From CAVXYG01 sp963706835 (GTDB lineage Bacteria; Actinomycetota; Actinomycetes; S36-B12; GCA-2699445): a DNA stretch of 64,000 nucleotides. Numbering within the stretch: the first letter of the stretch is position 1; each line of letters starts with the position of its first letter. Shown piece after piece: positions 8,705 to 17,673 of the stretch. Below the pieces are notes generated by a model that saw only the letters and a program-made list of their open reading frames with translations, was not told where the DNA came from and searched no databases. The DNA lies in contig CAVPOB010000003.1 of assembly GCA_963706835.1 (NCBI GenBank), positions 62,001 to 126,000 on the forward strand, in the 5' to 3' direction. The translations under genes were made by a program, and so were the position numbers.

Positions 8705-9853
8705 TCAGGAGATGGTGCCGGTAACGCCCTTGACGAAGTAGTCCATCTGCTCGATGGTCTCGATGCTGGGCGTCTCGCCATCGGGGACCTTGACGGTCCC
8801 GTCCTGGGCAACCACCGGACCGGTGAAGGGGCTGCCCCCGGCCTTGAGGTCCTCCTCCGCGGCGGCCATCAACGCCTTGGTCTCCTCGCTGACGCTGGGG
8901 CCGATGACGGACTGGACGAACGGGTTCTCGCCGCTGGCCATGTTCGCCCGGTAGTCGGCGTTGAACCCGCTGCCGACGAAGTCGCCGTCGACCGCCGTCG
9001 CCACGATCTGGTTGTACAGCGGCCCCCAGTTCCATTCGGAACCGGTCAGCCAGCCCTGGGGTGCCAGCGAGGAGGCATCGGCGTGGTAGCCGACCGTGTA
9101 GGCGCCGGCGGCCTCGCTCGCCTCGATGATCGTCTTGGTGCAGTCCTGGTGCTGGGTGACCACATCGACGTTGTTGCTCAGCAGCGACTGGATCCGGTTG
9201 GCCTGGGTCGCCGGGTCGCACCAACTCGTCGTGGAGACCGCGATGACCTCGGCATCGGGGCGCACCGACTGGGCGCCGAGCGTGAAGGCGTTGATGTTGG
9301 CCAGGGTCTGCGGGATCGGGATGGCGTAGACGTAGCCCAGCTTGCCCGTCTCAGTCGCCGCACCGGCAGCGATGCCGGCCAGATAGACCGGCTCATAGAC
9401 GCTGCCGAAGTAGGTGCCCATGTTGGCCGGCGGCTCGGCACCGAGCAGCCCGCCCTGGTGCACGACCACCACCTCGGGGTGCTTCGCCGCAACCTGCTTG
9501 GCCGCGTCGAGGTGCCCGTAGGAGGTCGCGAAGAGGATGGTGGCCCCCTGCGCCACCATGCTCTCCATCGTGGTCGCCGCGGTGTCGTCCTCCGGGATGT
9601 TGTAGGCATCGAGGACCTCGATGTCTGGGAACTCCGACCGCATTGCCTCTACCCCCTGGTAGACGGCCTGGTTGTAGCCGAAGTCGTCCTTGGGACCGAC
9701 GGCGATAACACCGATCGTGGTGGCCCCGGCACCCGGTGCCTCCGCAGAGGCCGCGGCGCCTGCCTCGGTCGAGGATGAGGCCGACGAGCACCCGGCGAGG
9801 AGTGCCATGGCGGCGGCCGCCACGGCGAGGCGGGTTCGCTTCCGAAAGCGCAT
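8705..9853 (-). CDS. BMP-family ABC transporter substrate-binding lipoprotein
   Basis: A 382-residue exported lipoprotein. It has a basic N-terminus, a hydrophobic stretch and a lipobox LLAGC ending at about residue 22, followed by a Ser/Ala-rich spacer. The body begins with the family pattern TTIGVIAVGPKDDFGYNQA and contains the periplasmic-binding stretches typical of PnrA/BmpA proteins, which bind nucleosides, purines or related ureides. Downstream of it lie catabolic genes, and upstream are its permeases and ATPase, so it likely delivers the substrate of the pathway. A GAAAGGA ribosome site precedes the ATG. Confidence 0.93.
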   Translation of the reverse strand: MRFRKRTRLAVAAAAMALLAGCSSASSSTEAGAAASAEAPGAGATTIGVIAVGPKDDFGYNQAVYQGVEAMRSEFPDIEVLDAYNIPEDDTAATTMESMVAQGATILFATSYGHLDAAKQVAAKHPEVVVVHQGGLLGAEPPANMGTYFGSVYEPVYLAGIAAGAATETGKLGYVYAIPIPQTLANINAFTLGAQSVRPDAEVIAVSTTSWCDPATQANRIQSLLSNNVDVVTQHQDCTKTIIEASEAAGAYTVGYHADASSLAPQGWLTGSEWNWGPLYNQIVATAVDGDFVGSGFNADYRANMASGENPFVQSVIGPSVSEETKALMAAAEEDLKAGGSPFTGPVVAQDGTVKVPDGETPSIETIEQMDYFVKGVTGTIS

Positions 9854-10030
9854 GCAACTGTCCTTTCATCTGGTTGGACCGGACCGGTGGGGCCGGTTGC
9901 GGAACATCAGGGGCGCCGGCGCTGCTGGCCAGGGTCGGCGGGACGGACGGGTGGTCGGGTGGCGGGAGGGGCTGCGGGAGGGACGGGCGGATGGTTGGGG
10001 TGGCGGCGATCGCCGCAGCGACCCGGGCGA

Positions 10031-10942
10031 TCAGGCTGTTCTCGTGTTCTCGAGGACCTTGAGTAACTCGTCGGGCGCCGACTGCAGCGTGCGCCGGCCG
10101 AGCATGGCCAGCACGATCAGGGTCAGCACGAAGGGCACGGCGTTCAGGGCGAACTGGTTGACCGCGTAGCCGCTGGCCTGCAGCACCGAGGCCAGGGACA
10201 GGGCCGCCCCGAAGAGGTAGGCGCCGCCCATGATCGTCAGCGGATTCCACATGGCGAAGATCACCAGCGCGACGGCGATGAACCCGCGGCCGGCGATCAT
10301 GCCCTCGAACCAACTGTTGGCGTAGGCGATGGAGATGTGGGCGCCACCGATGCCGGCCAGGGCGCCGCCGGTGATGGTCGCGGCGTAGCGCACCTTCGTC
10401 ACGCTGTAGCCGTTGACCTGCAGCGCGTCGGCGCGCTCCCCCGCGGAGCGCACGATCAGCCCGATCCGGGTCCGGAACAGCACCCACCAGATGCACGGGG
10501 CCGCGAGGAACCCCAGGTACACCAGCGGATCGTGGGTGAAGAGCACCTCCCCCAGGACCGGGATCTCCGACAGCCCGGGGACCGGCACCGGGGTGAACGC
10601 GTTGACCTGGCGGCTGACGAAACTCACGCCGTACAGGGCGGTCAGACCCAGGGCGAAGAAGTAGAGGGTGAGTCCGCTGGCGAACTGGTTCGCGCGCCTA
10701 CTGACCACCAGCACCGCGTGCACACCGGACAGCAGCGCGCCGGCCAGGGCGCCCCCCAGGACGCCGACCCAAGGGCTGCCGCTCTGGGCGGTCAGGGCGT
10801 AGCCGCCCAACGCGCCCACCAGCATCGACCCCTCCGTGCCGAGGTTGATGACGCCGGCCCGCTCGGAGACGGTCTCGCCGAGCCCGGCGTACATGATGGA
10901 GGTCCCGCCGCGCACTGCGCCGGAGAGCAACTCGATGATCAT
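10031..10942 (-). CDS. ABC transporter permease, inner-membrane subunit 2 (BMP/nucleoside type)
   Basis: A 303-residue integral membrane protein with about eight to ten hydrophobic segments. The conserved pattern GLGETVSERAGVINLGTEGSM near residue 22 is the signature of the second permease of BMP-type (YufQ-like) nucleoside transporters. Its start overlaps the stop of the other permease by four bases. A 177-base gap separates it from the lipoprotein gene; this gap contains a G-rich tract on the plus strand and a 14-bp palindrome at 10003-10016. Confidence 0.92.
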   Translation of the reverse strand: MIIELLSGAVRGGTSIMYAGLGETVSERAGVINLGTEGSMLVGALGGYALTAQSGSPWVGVLGGALAGALLSGVHAVLVVSRRANQFASGLTLYFFALGLTALYGVSFVSRQVNAFTPVPVPGLSEIPVLGEVLFTHDPLVYLGFLAAPCIWWVLFRTRIGLIVRSAGERADALQVNGYSVTKVRYAATITGGALAGIGGAHISIAYANSWFEGMIAGRGFIAVALVIFAMWNPLTIMGGAYLFGAALSLASVLQASGYAVNQFALNAVPFVLTLIVLAMLGRRTLQSAPDELLKVLENTRTA

Positions 10943-12000
10943 GGCGACGCCTTTCGCGGCCTGGTCCAGCCGAGGACGGCGATGAGCAGCAGCCCCATGA
11001 GGACGTTGACGGTGCCCGCCGGCAGCCCGGAGCCGATCTGCAGGCTGTTGCCCGACACGGCGATGGCGGCCAGCGCCAGGGACGCCAGGAGCAGCGGCAG
11101 CGGTCGGTGCCGCGACAACCAGCTCGCCAGGAACGCGATGTAGCCGATGGTGAGCCCGAAGGTGGGCCGCAGCTTGTACTCGGTGCCCGCCAGCTGGATG
11201 TAGCCGGCCAGCCCGGCCAGGGCGCCGCCGATGAGGAGCGCGCCCAGCAGGAGGACCACCACGCCGATCCCGGCCCGGCGCGCCGCCTCCGGGTTGCCGC
11301 CGACGACACCGAGCCGGAAGCCCCACTCGGTGCGGGACAGCACGAACCACACCACGAGCGCCGCCGCCAGGGCGATCACCACGCCCACGTTGACCGCGGT
11401 GCTGCTGAGGACCGGCAGCTTGGCGTTGTCCGCGATCTCGACCCCGGTGGACTGTCCCAGCGCGGCCGGATCCTTCCACGGGCCCAGCAGCAGGAACAGC
11501 ATGAAGTAGGCCGCGACGTAGTTGAGCAGCAGCGTCGTCACCGCTTCGTTGACCTTCACCGTCACCCGCATCACCGCGGCGATGCCCGCCCACGCCGCGC
11601 CGGCCGCCATCGCGGCGAGCAGCATCGCGGTGATGAACAGGGCCGGCGGGGTGCTGGCGTCCAGCAGCCCGGCCACACCTGCAGCGGCGACGGCCCCCAC
11701 GATCAACTGTCCCTCGCCGCCGACGTTCACCATCCCGGCCCGTGCCGGGATCACGACTGCCAGCCCGGCGAGCACCAGCGGGGCGGCCCGGATGAGGATC
11801 TGTTGGAACTGGCTCTGCTCGGTGATCGTCGACTGCCAGATGTCCCGGTACACGGCGATCGGGTCGGCGCCGTTGGCCAGGACGAAGGCTCCGAAGACGA
11901 TGCATCCGCCGATCAGCGCCACGGCCCACCGTGCCGCGGTCCTGCTGCCGCGCCACCAGCGGGTCAGGCCGGGCCCGGGGTTGACGGTCGCGTCGGTCAC
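10939..12000 (-). CDS. ABC transporter permease, inner-membrane subunit 1 (BMP/nucleoside type)
   Basis: A 353-residue membrane protein (YufP-like). The conserved patterns RAAPLVLAGLAVVIPARAG and MVNVGGEGQL near residue 90 mark the branched-chain-amino-acid-type permease fold used by nucleoside uptake systems. It begins at a GTG whose sequence GTGA overlaps the ATPase stop, indicating translational coupling. With the neighbouring permease it forms a heterodimeric channel. Confidence 0.92.
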   Translation of the reverse strand: MTDATVNPGPGLTRWWRGSRTAARWAVALIGGCIVFGAFVLANGADPIAVYRDIWQSTITEQSQFQQILIRAAPLVLAGLAVVIPARAGMVNVGGEGQLIVGAVAAAGVAGLLDASTPPALFITAMLLAAMAAGAAWAGIAAVMRVTVKVNEAVTTLLLNYVAAYFMLFLLLGPWKDPAALGQSTGVEIADNAKLPVLSSTAVNVGVVIALAAALVVWFVLSRTEWGFRLGVVGGNPEAARRAGIGVVVLLLGALLIGGALAGLAGYIQLAGTEYKLRPTFGLTIGYIAFLASWLSRHRPLPLLLASLALAAIAVSGNSLQIGSGLPAGTVNVLMGLLLIAVLGWTRPRKASP

Positions 12001-13550
12001 GCCGCACCTCCCAGCATCAGCCGGCCCACGGACATCCGATCGGCGCCGGCGGCATCGACCACGTCCACCAGATGCCCGTCGTGCATCACGGCGATCCGGT
12101 CGGCCAGGGCGAGCAGCTCGTCGAGGTCCTCCGAGACGAACAGCACGGCAGCGCCGCGGGCCCGGTGCTCCAGCAGCAGTTCCTGGGTGCGGCGCGTGTT
12201 GGCGATGTCCAGCCCTCGGCTGGGGTAGGCGGCCACGACCAGCACCGCCTCCCGACCGAGCTCCCGGGTCAGGATGACCCGCTGGATGTTGCCCCCGGAG
12301 AGCTCGCTGAGGCGGCGGCTCCCGGGCGCGATGTGCAATCCGACGCGCCGATCGGTGGCGGCGGTCCTGCTGGCGACCGCCTTCCAGTCGATCCCGAAGC
12401 GGCGCTTCGGCGCCGGCGTGCCGGTGAGCACCATGTGCTCCAGGACGCTCAGCCCGGACACCACGGACTCCGCGACCGGATCCTCCGGAACCGAGACCGC
12501 ACCGGCTGCCATGGCGGCGCGGGCCGTCAGGGCGTCGCCCTGCAAGTCGCCGAGGCGCACCGAGCCCGAAGCGGTGGGCCGCAGGCCCAGCACCACCTCG
12601 CACAACTCGCGCTGCCCGCTGCCGGCCACCCCGGCCACGCCAAGGATCTCGCCCGGATGGATCTGCAGATCGATGCCCTTCACGGCGATATGCCCGCGGT
12701 CGCCGTGGGCGCTGACCTCCTGCAGTTCCACCACGGCCCGGTCGCTGGCGGGGACCGCGTCCCGCTCGACCGGCAGCGGCGGCACCTGGCGGCCGACCAT
12801 CGCCGCCACCAGTTCCGCATCGCTGTACTGACTGGGGTCGGCGCCGTTCAGCACCACCTGGCCGGAGCGCATCACGGTCACCCGATCGGCGATCGCACGG
12901 ACCTCGCCCAGCTTGTGGGTCACGATGACGACGCCGAGGCCCTCCTCCCGCAGCCGGGCGATGACGCCGAAGAGGGACTGCACCTCCTGTGGCGCCAGCA
13001 CGCTGGTGGGCTCATCGAGGATGACCAGCCGCGCGCCGGTCATGAGCACCTTGAGGATCTCGGCGCGCTGGCGCTCCCCGATCGACAGGTGCCGCACCAC
13101 CGCGCGCGGATCAACGGACAGTCCGTAGGTCCGGGACGCCTCGGCGATGCGGTCCGCGAGCCGGTCCAAGCGCAGGACGGGTCCCTCCGGGAGGGCCAGT
13201 GCGATGTTCTCCGCCACGGTCAGCGCGGGGACGAGTCGGAGATCCTGGAAGACCATGCCGATGCCCAGGCCCCGGGATGCCGCCGGGTTGCCGGGCTGGA
13301 CCGGCCGGTTGTCCACGAAGAGTCGGCCGTCATCGGGGACGTAGACCCCGTAGATCATCTTCAGCAGCGTGCTCTTGCCGGCGCCGTTCTCACCGATGAG
13401 CGCGTGGACCTCGTGCGGCAGCACCGTGAAGTCGACATCGCGGTTCGCCACGAGATCGCCGAAGCGCTTGGTGAGGCTGCGGGCCTCCAACAGCGCGGCA
13501 GGTTGCCCGACTCGGCTCGCGGCGCGTGCCGGCATCGGTCCGTTCGTCAT
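11997..13550 (-). CDS. ABC transporter ATP-binding protein, two nucleotide-binding domains
   Basis: A 517-residue ATPase with two ABC domains. The first has Walker A GENGAGKS near residue 55, a signature-like LSIGERQR and Walker B LVILDEPT. The second domain has the degenerate Walker A GVAGSGQRE and a signature LSGGNIQR, typical of the sugar/nucleoside family (YufO, RbsA class) where the second site is catalytically weak. It is the first gene of the operon. The start MTNGPMPARAAS is chosen because upstream codons are low-complexity; MPARAAS is an alternative. The promoter should lie in 13551-13750. Confidence 0.92.
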   Translation of the reverse strand: MTNGPMPARAASRVGQPAALLEARSLTKRFGDLVANRDVDFTVLPHEVHALIGENGAGKSTLLKMIYGVYVPDDGRLFVDNRPVQPGNPAASRGLGIGMVFQDLRLVPALTVAENIALALPEGPVLRLDRLADRIAEASRTYGLSVDPRAVVRHLSIGERQRAEILKVLMTGARLVILDEPTSVLAPQEVQSLFGVIARLREEGLGVVIVTHKLGEVRAIADRVTVMRSGQVVLNGADPSQYSDAELVAAMVGRQVPPLPVERDAVPASDRAVVELQEVSAHGDRGHIAVKGIDLQIHPGEILGVAGVAGSGQRELCEVVLGLRPTASGSVRLGDLQGDALTARAAMAAGAVSVPEDPVAESVVSGLSVLEHMVLTGTPAPKRRFGIDWKAVASRTAATDRRVGLHIAPGSRRLSELSGGNIQRVILTRELGREAVLVVAAYPSRGLDIANTRRTQELLLEHRARGAAVLFVSEDLDELLALADRIAVMHDGHLVDVVDAAGADRMSVGRLMLGGAA

Positions 13551-14239
13551 GCCAGCACCTGCCGTGAGGTGCCGCCGGTGACGGGCGGCCGGGGGCCGGG
13601 TCTGGTTGGCATGCCGGAACGCTAGAGAGGTCACATTTCGGCGGTGGTCCTGTTGTGTAACTTCCTGATTTCGCTTGTGCTGCAAGGGATATCGAGCGGT
13701 CTCGCGTGCGGTGGCCGGTGGCGGGGTCTGCGGGTGCGGGTGCGGGTTGGAGCGAGCGGGCCGCCGGGGCCCGGTCGCTTCCACCGTGTCCCGCGCATCC
13801 AGCAGCGTGAGCGGCCTCGCCCCCCGGCGCAGCGGGATGAGGCCGCCCATGATGGCGCGACTGGGCACCGGGGATTCGACCCGAGCCGCCCGGCGCCCCG
13901 CTCGATCCTCCCACCGACACGCGTGCCAACCACACCCCCGATTGCGCCGCGACCGGTTGCGCCTTCCCGCGCATCCGGAGCACGTTCGGCATCACATCCA
14001 CGGGTCAGCTCGGGACTCTCGAGCCGGGGCCGGGACACCGGCGCGAACACTACTTCGACAGTGATCGAATCGATGCTGGTGGAGCCGTCTCCCGCCCGCC
14101 GTGAGGAGTCCGCGCGTCTGCTGGCCGCGGTGGCCGCCCCGCCCGGTGGCGCCCGGTCACTGAGTTGTCGCTGCGGGGGACGCGGTGCGTCTGCGACCTC
14201 CACCCGATCGGCGGCCGTTCCGAGCACCTGCGGCGGCTG
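13551..14239 (-). other. Non-coding stretch upstream of the ureide operon
   Basis: No convincing gene in about 690 bases; long frames here are shadows with Arg/Pro-rich composition. The stretch holds the presumed operon promoter, the right copy of repeat C (13749-13818) and a hairpin with 8-bp arms gcggcctc / gaggccgc at 13811-13846. The downstream part up to the FAD oxidoreductase stop is featureless. Confidence 0.5.
13749..13818 (-). repeat. Repeat C, right copy (inverted relative to 2666-2735)
   Basis: Read on the minus strand this is the counterpart of 2666-2735, with the same order of blocks gaggccgctcacg, ggaagcgaccgg and cggcccgctcgctcc. It lies about 200 bases upstream of the ATPase start. 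The adjoining hairpin core at 13819-13838 is in the opposite orientation, relative to the 70-base unit, from the left copy. Confidence 0.65.
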
Positions 14240-15763
14240 CTATCCCGCGATGCCGTCCAGATATCGAGCCGCATGTTGCGCGGCCTGCATCCCGGACTGC
14301 AGCGCGGTGGTCTCCCCGAATCCCCCGGTCCACGCGCCGGCTTGGAAGAGGTTCGGCACCGGTGTGGTGGACCCGAGCGGGCTCATGATGTCGGCTACCG
14401 TGTGGTCGTATCCCGCCCAGGATCCACCGGGGTTGAGCGTGTAGCGCTGGTTGGTGACCGGCGTGGCAACCTCGCGGAGCACGGTCGCCGCGGCCAGCCC
14501 GGGGATCCATTCCTCCGCAGCCGCCACGAGAGCATCGCCGACACGCTCCTTCACGGCCCCCGGCGATTCAGTCGCGCCCGGGGCGGTCCCCCAGGTATCG
14601 GCGTACTCCATCGACGCGGCGCCCATGACCGCCACGACCCCACCTCCCGGGGGTGCGCAGCCAGGATCGACGCAGGTGTAGTTCGTGACGACCAGGCCCC
14701 CGCGCCGCCAGTCGCCGGCAAGCGCGGCAGCAACTGCCGCTTCGGTGTCGTACTCCCCCACGAGGAAGACCTCGTGGGGCAGGCCCAGATCGCCCATGAC
14801 ATCGGCGTCCAGCCCGAGATACACCCCGACGTTGGAGATCGCGGCCGGCGGACCCGTCACCCGGCCGACGAACTCCTCGGGCAGCACACCGGCCCCCAGC
14901 AGGTCCGGCAGCAGCGGCGCCGCCGCATTGCTGATCACCGAGCGGGTCGGCACGGTGCGCCCCGACTCGGTCGACACGGCAACCGCCAGACCGTCTTCGC
15001 TGTGGATGGCCGAGACGGTCTCCCCGTACTCGATCCGTCCGCCGGATGCGCTCAGCGCGTCGGCCAGCGCGTTCGGGATGGCAGCGGCCGCGCCCTTGGG
15101 GTACCAGCCACCGGACGTCCCGTATCGGCCGGCGAGGTTCATGCCCAGCGCCGCCGACAGCCGCGACGGCGGGGTCGCGGTATACGTCCACAGGATCGTG
15201 AGCAGGCAGGCCAGTCGGGGGTCGCTGATATGGGCATCGGTTGCCTCCTGCCACGTCTGGCCGATCTGGCGGATCATCGTGGGGTAGTCCTGCGCCATGG
15301 ACTCCGGGTGCATCTGCTTCGCCCGGAGGTCGCGCTGGAAGCGCTCGAAGTCGATGACCTGCCCCCGGGCATCGTCCAGCCACGCTCGGATCCCGCTGCG
15401 CTCGCTGGGGAAGAGCTCCTCCAGGGCCGCCTCGTAGTGATGGAACTCCGCGGGCACGACGACGTCGCCGTCGGCGCTGCGCACCGCATAGAGGGGATCC
15501 AGCCGCGACAGCTGCACCTTGTCGGCGATCCCGAGCTGGTGCAGCAGCGCGTGCTCGCCGGAGCCCAACGCGTAGCCGTCCAACTCATGCAGGCTCGCAT
15601 CGAACCGGAAGGGCGGCCGCTCGAAGACCACCGCGTACCCACCGGGCTGGTCGGCATGTTCGAGCACGAGGACCGACTTGCCCTGCTGCGCCAATGTGAC
15701 CGCTGCGCCGAGACCGCCCAGACCGGCCCCGATGACGACGACATCTACGGCTGTCCCGGACAT
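14240..15763 (-). CDS. FAD-dependent oxidoreductase of the phytoene desaturase / retinol saturase type
   Basis: A 507-residue flavoprotein. The dinucleotide-binding motif VVIGAGLGGLGAA lies at residues 9-21, followed by a LEHADQPGGYA segment (the usual E and GG features of the CrtI/RetSat group). A C-terminal NLFQAGAWTGGFGETTALQSG segment closes the FAD site. Family members desaturate, isomerise or saturate polyenes and related lipids. There are no carotenoid genes next to it, so the substrate is unknown. A strong GAGGAGG ribosome site precedes the ATG. It stands alone, with no gene closer than about 690 bases on the 3' side. Confidence 0.88.
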   Translation of the reverse strand: MSGTAVDVVVIGAGLGGLGAAVTLAQQGKSVLVLEHADQPGGYAVVFERPPFRFDASLHELDGYALGSGEHALLHQLGIADKVQLSRLDPLYAVRSADGDVVVPAEFHHYEAALEELFPSERSGIRAWLDDARGQVIDFERFQRDLRAKQMHPESMAQDYPTMIRQIGQTWQEATDAHISDPRLACLLTILWTYTATPPSRLSAALGMNLAGRYGTSGGWYPKGAAAAIPNALADALSASGGRIEYGETVSAIHSEDGLAVAVSTESGRTVPTRSVISNAAAPLLPDLLGAGVLPEEFVGRVTGPPAAISNVGVYLGLDADVMGDLGLPHEVFLVGEYDTEAAVAAALAGDWRRGGLVVTNYTCVDPGCAPPGGGVVAVMGAASMEYADTWGTAPGATESPGAVKERVGDALVAAAEEWIPGLAAATVLREVATPVTNQRYTLNPGGSWAGYDHTVADIMSPLGSTTPVPNLFQAGAWTGGFGETTALQSGMQAAQHAARYLDGIAG

Positions 15764-15814
15764 GGTTCCTCCTCATCGCGCCCGGCGTGCAGCGAGCGCT
15801 CGACGTCGCTGAGC

Positions 15815-16339
15815 CTAAGGATTCCCACCGCCGGTCGGAAGGGACCAACGACCCGGGCAGGCACGCCGCTGCGCGTCACCCCAGGGGTCCTGCAGAGTCG
15901 ATCGGCCGTCTGCCTGAGCCGATCCAACACCCTGTCGTCGGCTCACTCCTCGTAGTGGGTGCGGTGCCCAGGCCTGCAACCCGGGGCCATGGCCCGCAGT
16001 CGTCTGCGGGTACTCCCCCGCTTTCGCCCGCTGCAGGCTCTTGCGGGACTTCCCGTTGAGCGCCGATGCTGGCCCGGGCCGAGTTGTGCGGCAGGCAGAC
16101 GCAGCATGACGGCCCCCCGGCTGCCGATTCCTTGCGCTCAGGCGTCCGCGCCCGGCAAGTCCATCGTCTGAGGCCCACGGATCCATGTGGGCCATCTCAT
16201 CGGTCACCGGGTGCGAGTCGGGATGCACCGAGGGGGCGTCCGGATGGGGCATGTGCTCGAGGGCCTCCTCCAGATCCTGCGTCTCCTCGGGCTTCACCTC
16301 GAGTGCGTCGGTCCCCAGATCGAATCGCGGGTCTCTCAT
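15815..16339 (-). CDS. Possible small acidic protein, uncertain
   Basis: A frame starting MRDPRFDLGTDALEVKPEE at 16339 is preceded by a good GGGAGGG site and its first 60 residues are acidic and protein-like (rich in Asp, Glu, His, Pro). Beyond about 16160 the composition turns Arg/Gly-rich like a shadow frame, so the true end is doubtful; in another frame the sequence would stop after LPGADA near 16133. No family is recognised. The rest of the 15764-16725 gap shows no other gene. Confidence 0.3.
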   Translation of the reverse strand: MRDPRFDLGTDALEVKPEETQDLEEALEHMPHPDAPSVHPDSHPVTDEMAHMDPWASDDGLAGRGRLSARNRQPGGRHAASACRTTRPGPASALNGKSRKSLQRAKAGEYPQTTAGHGPGLQAWAPHPLRGVSRRQGVGSAQADGRSTLQDPWGDAQRRACPGRWSLPTGGGNP

Positions 16340-16725
16340 GATGGCCCTCCCCAGCCGGTCTCGCTGCCAGCCTGCTCTGATTCGGCCCGGAAAGGAACCC
16401 CTACCGATCAGTAACCGTCCCGTTCCACCAAGCGTGGGGCGCCAGGCAGCACAAGATTCCCGTACCTTCGTGTCCCGTTCCCGCGGGCTGGCCCGAGCAG
16501 TCGCGACGGCCGCCGGACGCGAGGATAGGCAGCTCGTCCGCCTCGCGGGACACAATCTGTTCGACGGCCCTTCGGCAGTCGTCCGCTCGACCGTCCCGAG
16601 CACCGACACCCAGCGGCGGCCGTGTCCTCGTCGCTGCCGCCCGCCGCCTGGCGCCACGTCGCCACCACGCTGGCGAGGGATGGGACCGCCCCCTCCCAAG
16701 GCCGAGCACCGCCTGGGCGCCCGTG

Positions 16726-17673
16726 TCAGGTTGCGGCCCGGAAGTGCTCGGCCAGCTGGCGGAGCAGGGCCCGCAGTTCAGCGGGTTCCGCGTGAAGGAC
16801 CTTGGCGTTGAGGGCGGCGAGAAACATGACCGGCCAGCTCAGGGCGTCGACATCCATCGTCAGCCGCGTGGTGTCGGGGCCGTCGGCGGTGGCGGTTCCC
16901 CATCGTCCGAGGACCTCTTGGACGGCCGGCACTGGCGCCTCGACGACGACTTCGACGTGGTAGGCGGTGGGGATAGCGGCGATGGACCTGGCGATGTAGC
17001 TGGCCGGGTCCGGTGCCGGCAGTGTGCGGGGCTCGAACCGGCGCCCGCTGGGCCGGGGCCGCGTGATGCGGTCGAGCCGGAAGGTGCGCCAGTCATCGCG
17101 GTCGAGATCCCATGCGACCAGGTACCAGCGCCGGGCCAGGGGCACCACGTGGTGCGGTTCCACGTGCCGGGCACCGGCGGTCCCGGCGTGCGTGCGGTAG
17201 TCGAAGCGGAGCCGCTGGCGGTCCCGCCGGGACCTGGCGATCGTGGTGAGCGTGTCCAGGGCCACGTCGTCGACGCGTCCGGCGGGGCCGTCGACCGCCG
17301 CCGCGATCGCCTCGGCCTCGCTGCGCTGCCTCGGCGGGAGCAGTTGGGTGATCTTCAGCAGGGCGCTCATCGCATCGTCCGCGATCCCGGCGATGGGCTG
17401 ACTGGCGGCAGCGCGCAACCCGATCGCTGCGGCGACGGCTTCCTCGGCGCTCAACAGCAGAGGAGGCAGCCGGCCACCCGGCCCGAGCTGGTAGCCGCCG
17501 TCGAGTCCCCTGGCGGCCTGGACCGGGTAGCCGAGGTCGCGCAGCCGCTCAACATCGCGGCGCAGCGTCCGGTCGCTGACCCCGAGTCGTTCAGCGAGCT
17601 CCTCGCCCCTCCAGTGCTGCCGCACCTGCAGCAGCGCGAGGAGGTCGAGCATCCGCCCTCCCGTACCGGCCAT
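16726..17673 (-). CDS. WYL-domain transcriptional regulator (YafY type)
   Basis: A 315-residue regulator. The N-terminal winged helix-turn-helix (about residues 5-60; motif LAERLGVSDRTLRRDVERL) binds DNA, and a WYL domain (about residues 140-210, RRWYLVAWDLDRDDWRTFRLDRI) is a ligand or nucleic-acid sensing module. A WCX-like C-terminal region follows. It is divergent from the epoxide hydrolase gene with a 108-base shared intergenic region, so it probably controls that gene and itself. Confidence 0.9.
   Translation of the reverse strand: MAGTGGRMLDLLALLQVRQHWRGEELAERLGVSDRTLRRDVERLRDLGYPVQAARGLDGGYQLGPGGRLPPLLLSAEEAVAAAIGLRAAASQPIAGIADDAMSALLKITQLLPPRQRSEAEAIAAAVDGPAGRVDDVALDTLTTIARSRRDRQRLRFDYRTHAGTAGARHVEPHHVVPLARRWYLVAWDLDRDDWRTFRLDRITRPRPSGRRFEPRTLPAPDPASYIARSIAAIPTAYHVEVVVEAPVPAVQEVLGRWGTATADGPDTTRLTMDVDALSWPVMFLAALNAKVLHAEPAELRALLRQLAEHFRAAT

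Noticed and set aside
2795..13818. Genomic island with integrase or tRNA attachment site
   Set aside because: No integrase, transposase or tRNA was found inside or at the borders; only the opposed 70-bp repeats support mobility.
13644..14444. Plus-strand frames across the operon upstream region
   Set aside because: Arg/Pro/Ser-rich composition, no ribosome site, and repeat C and its hairpin lie inside.
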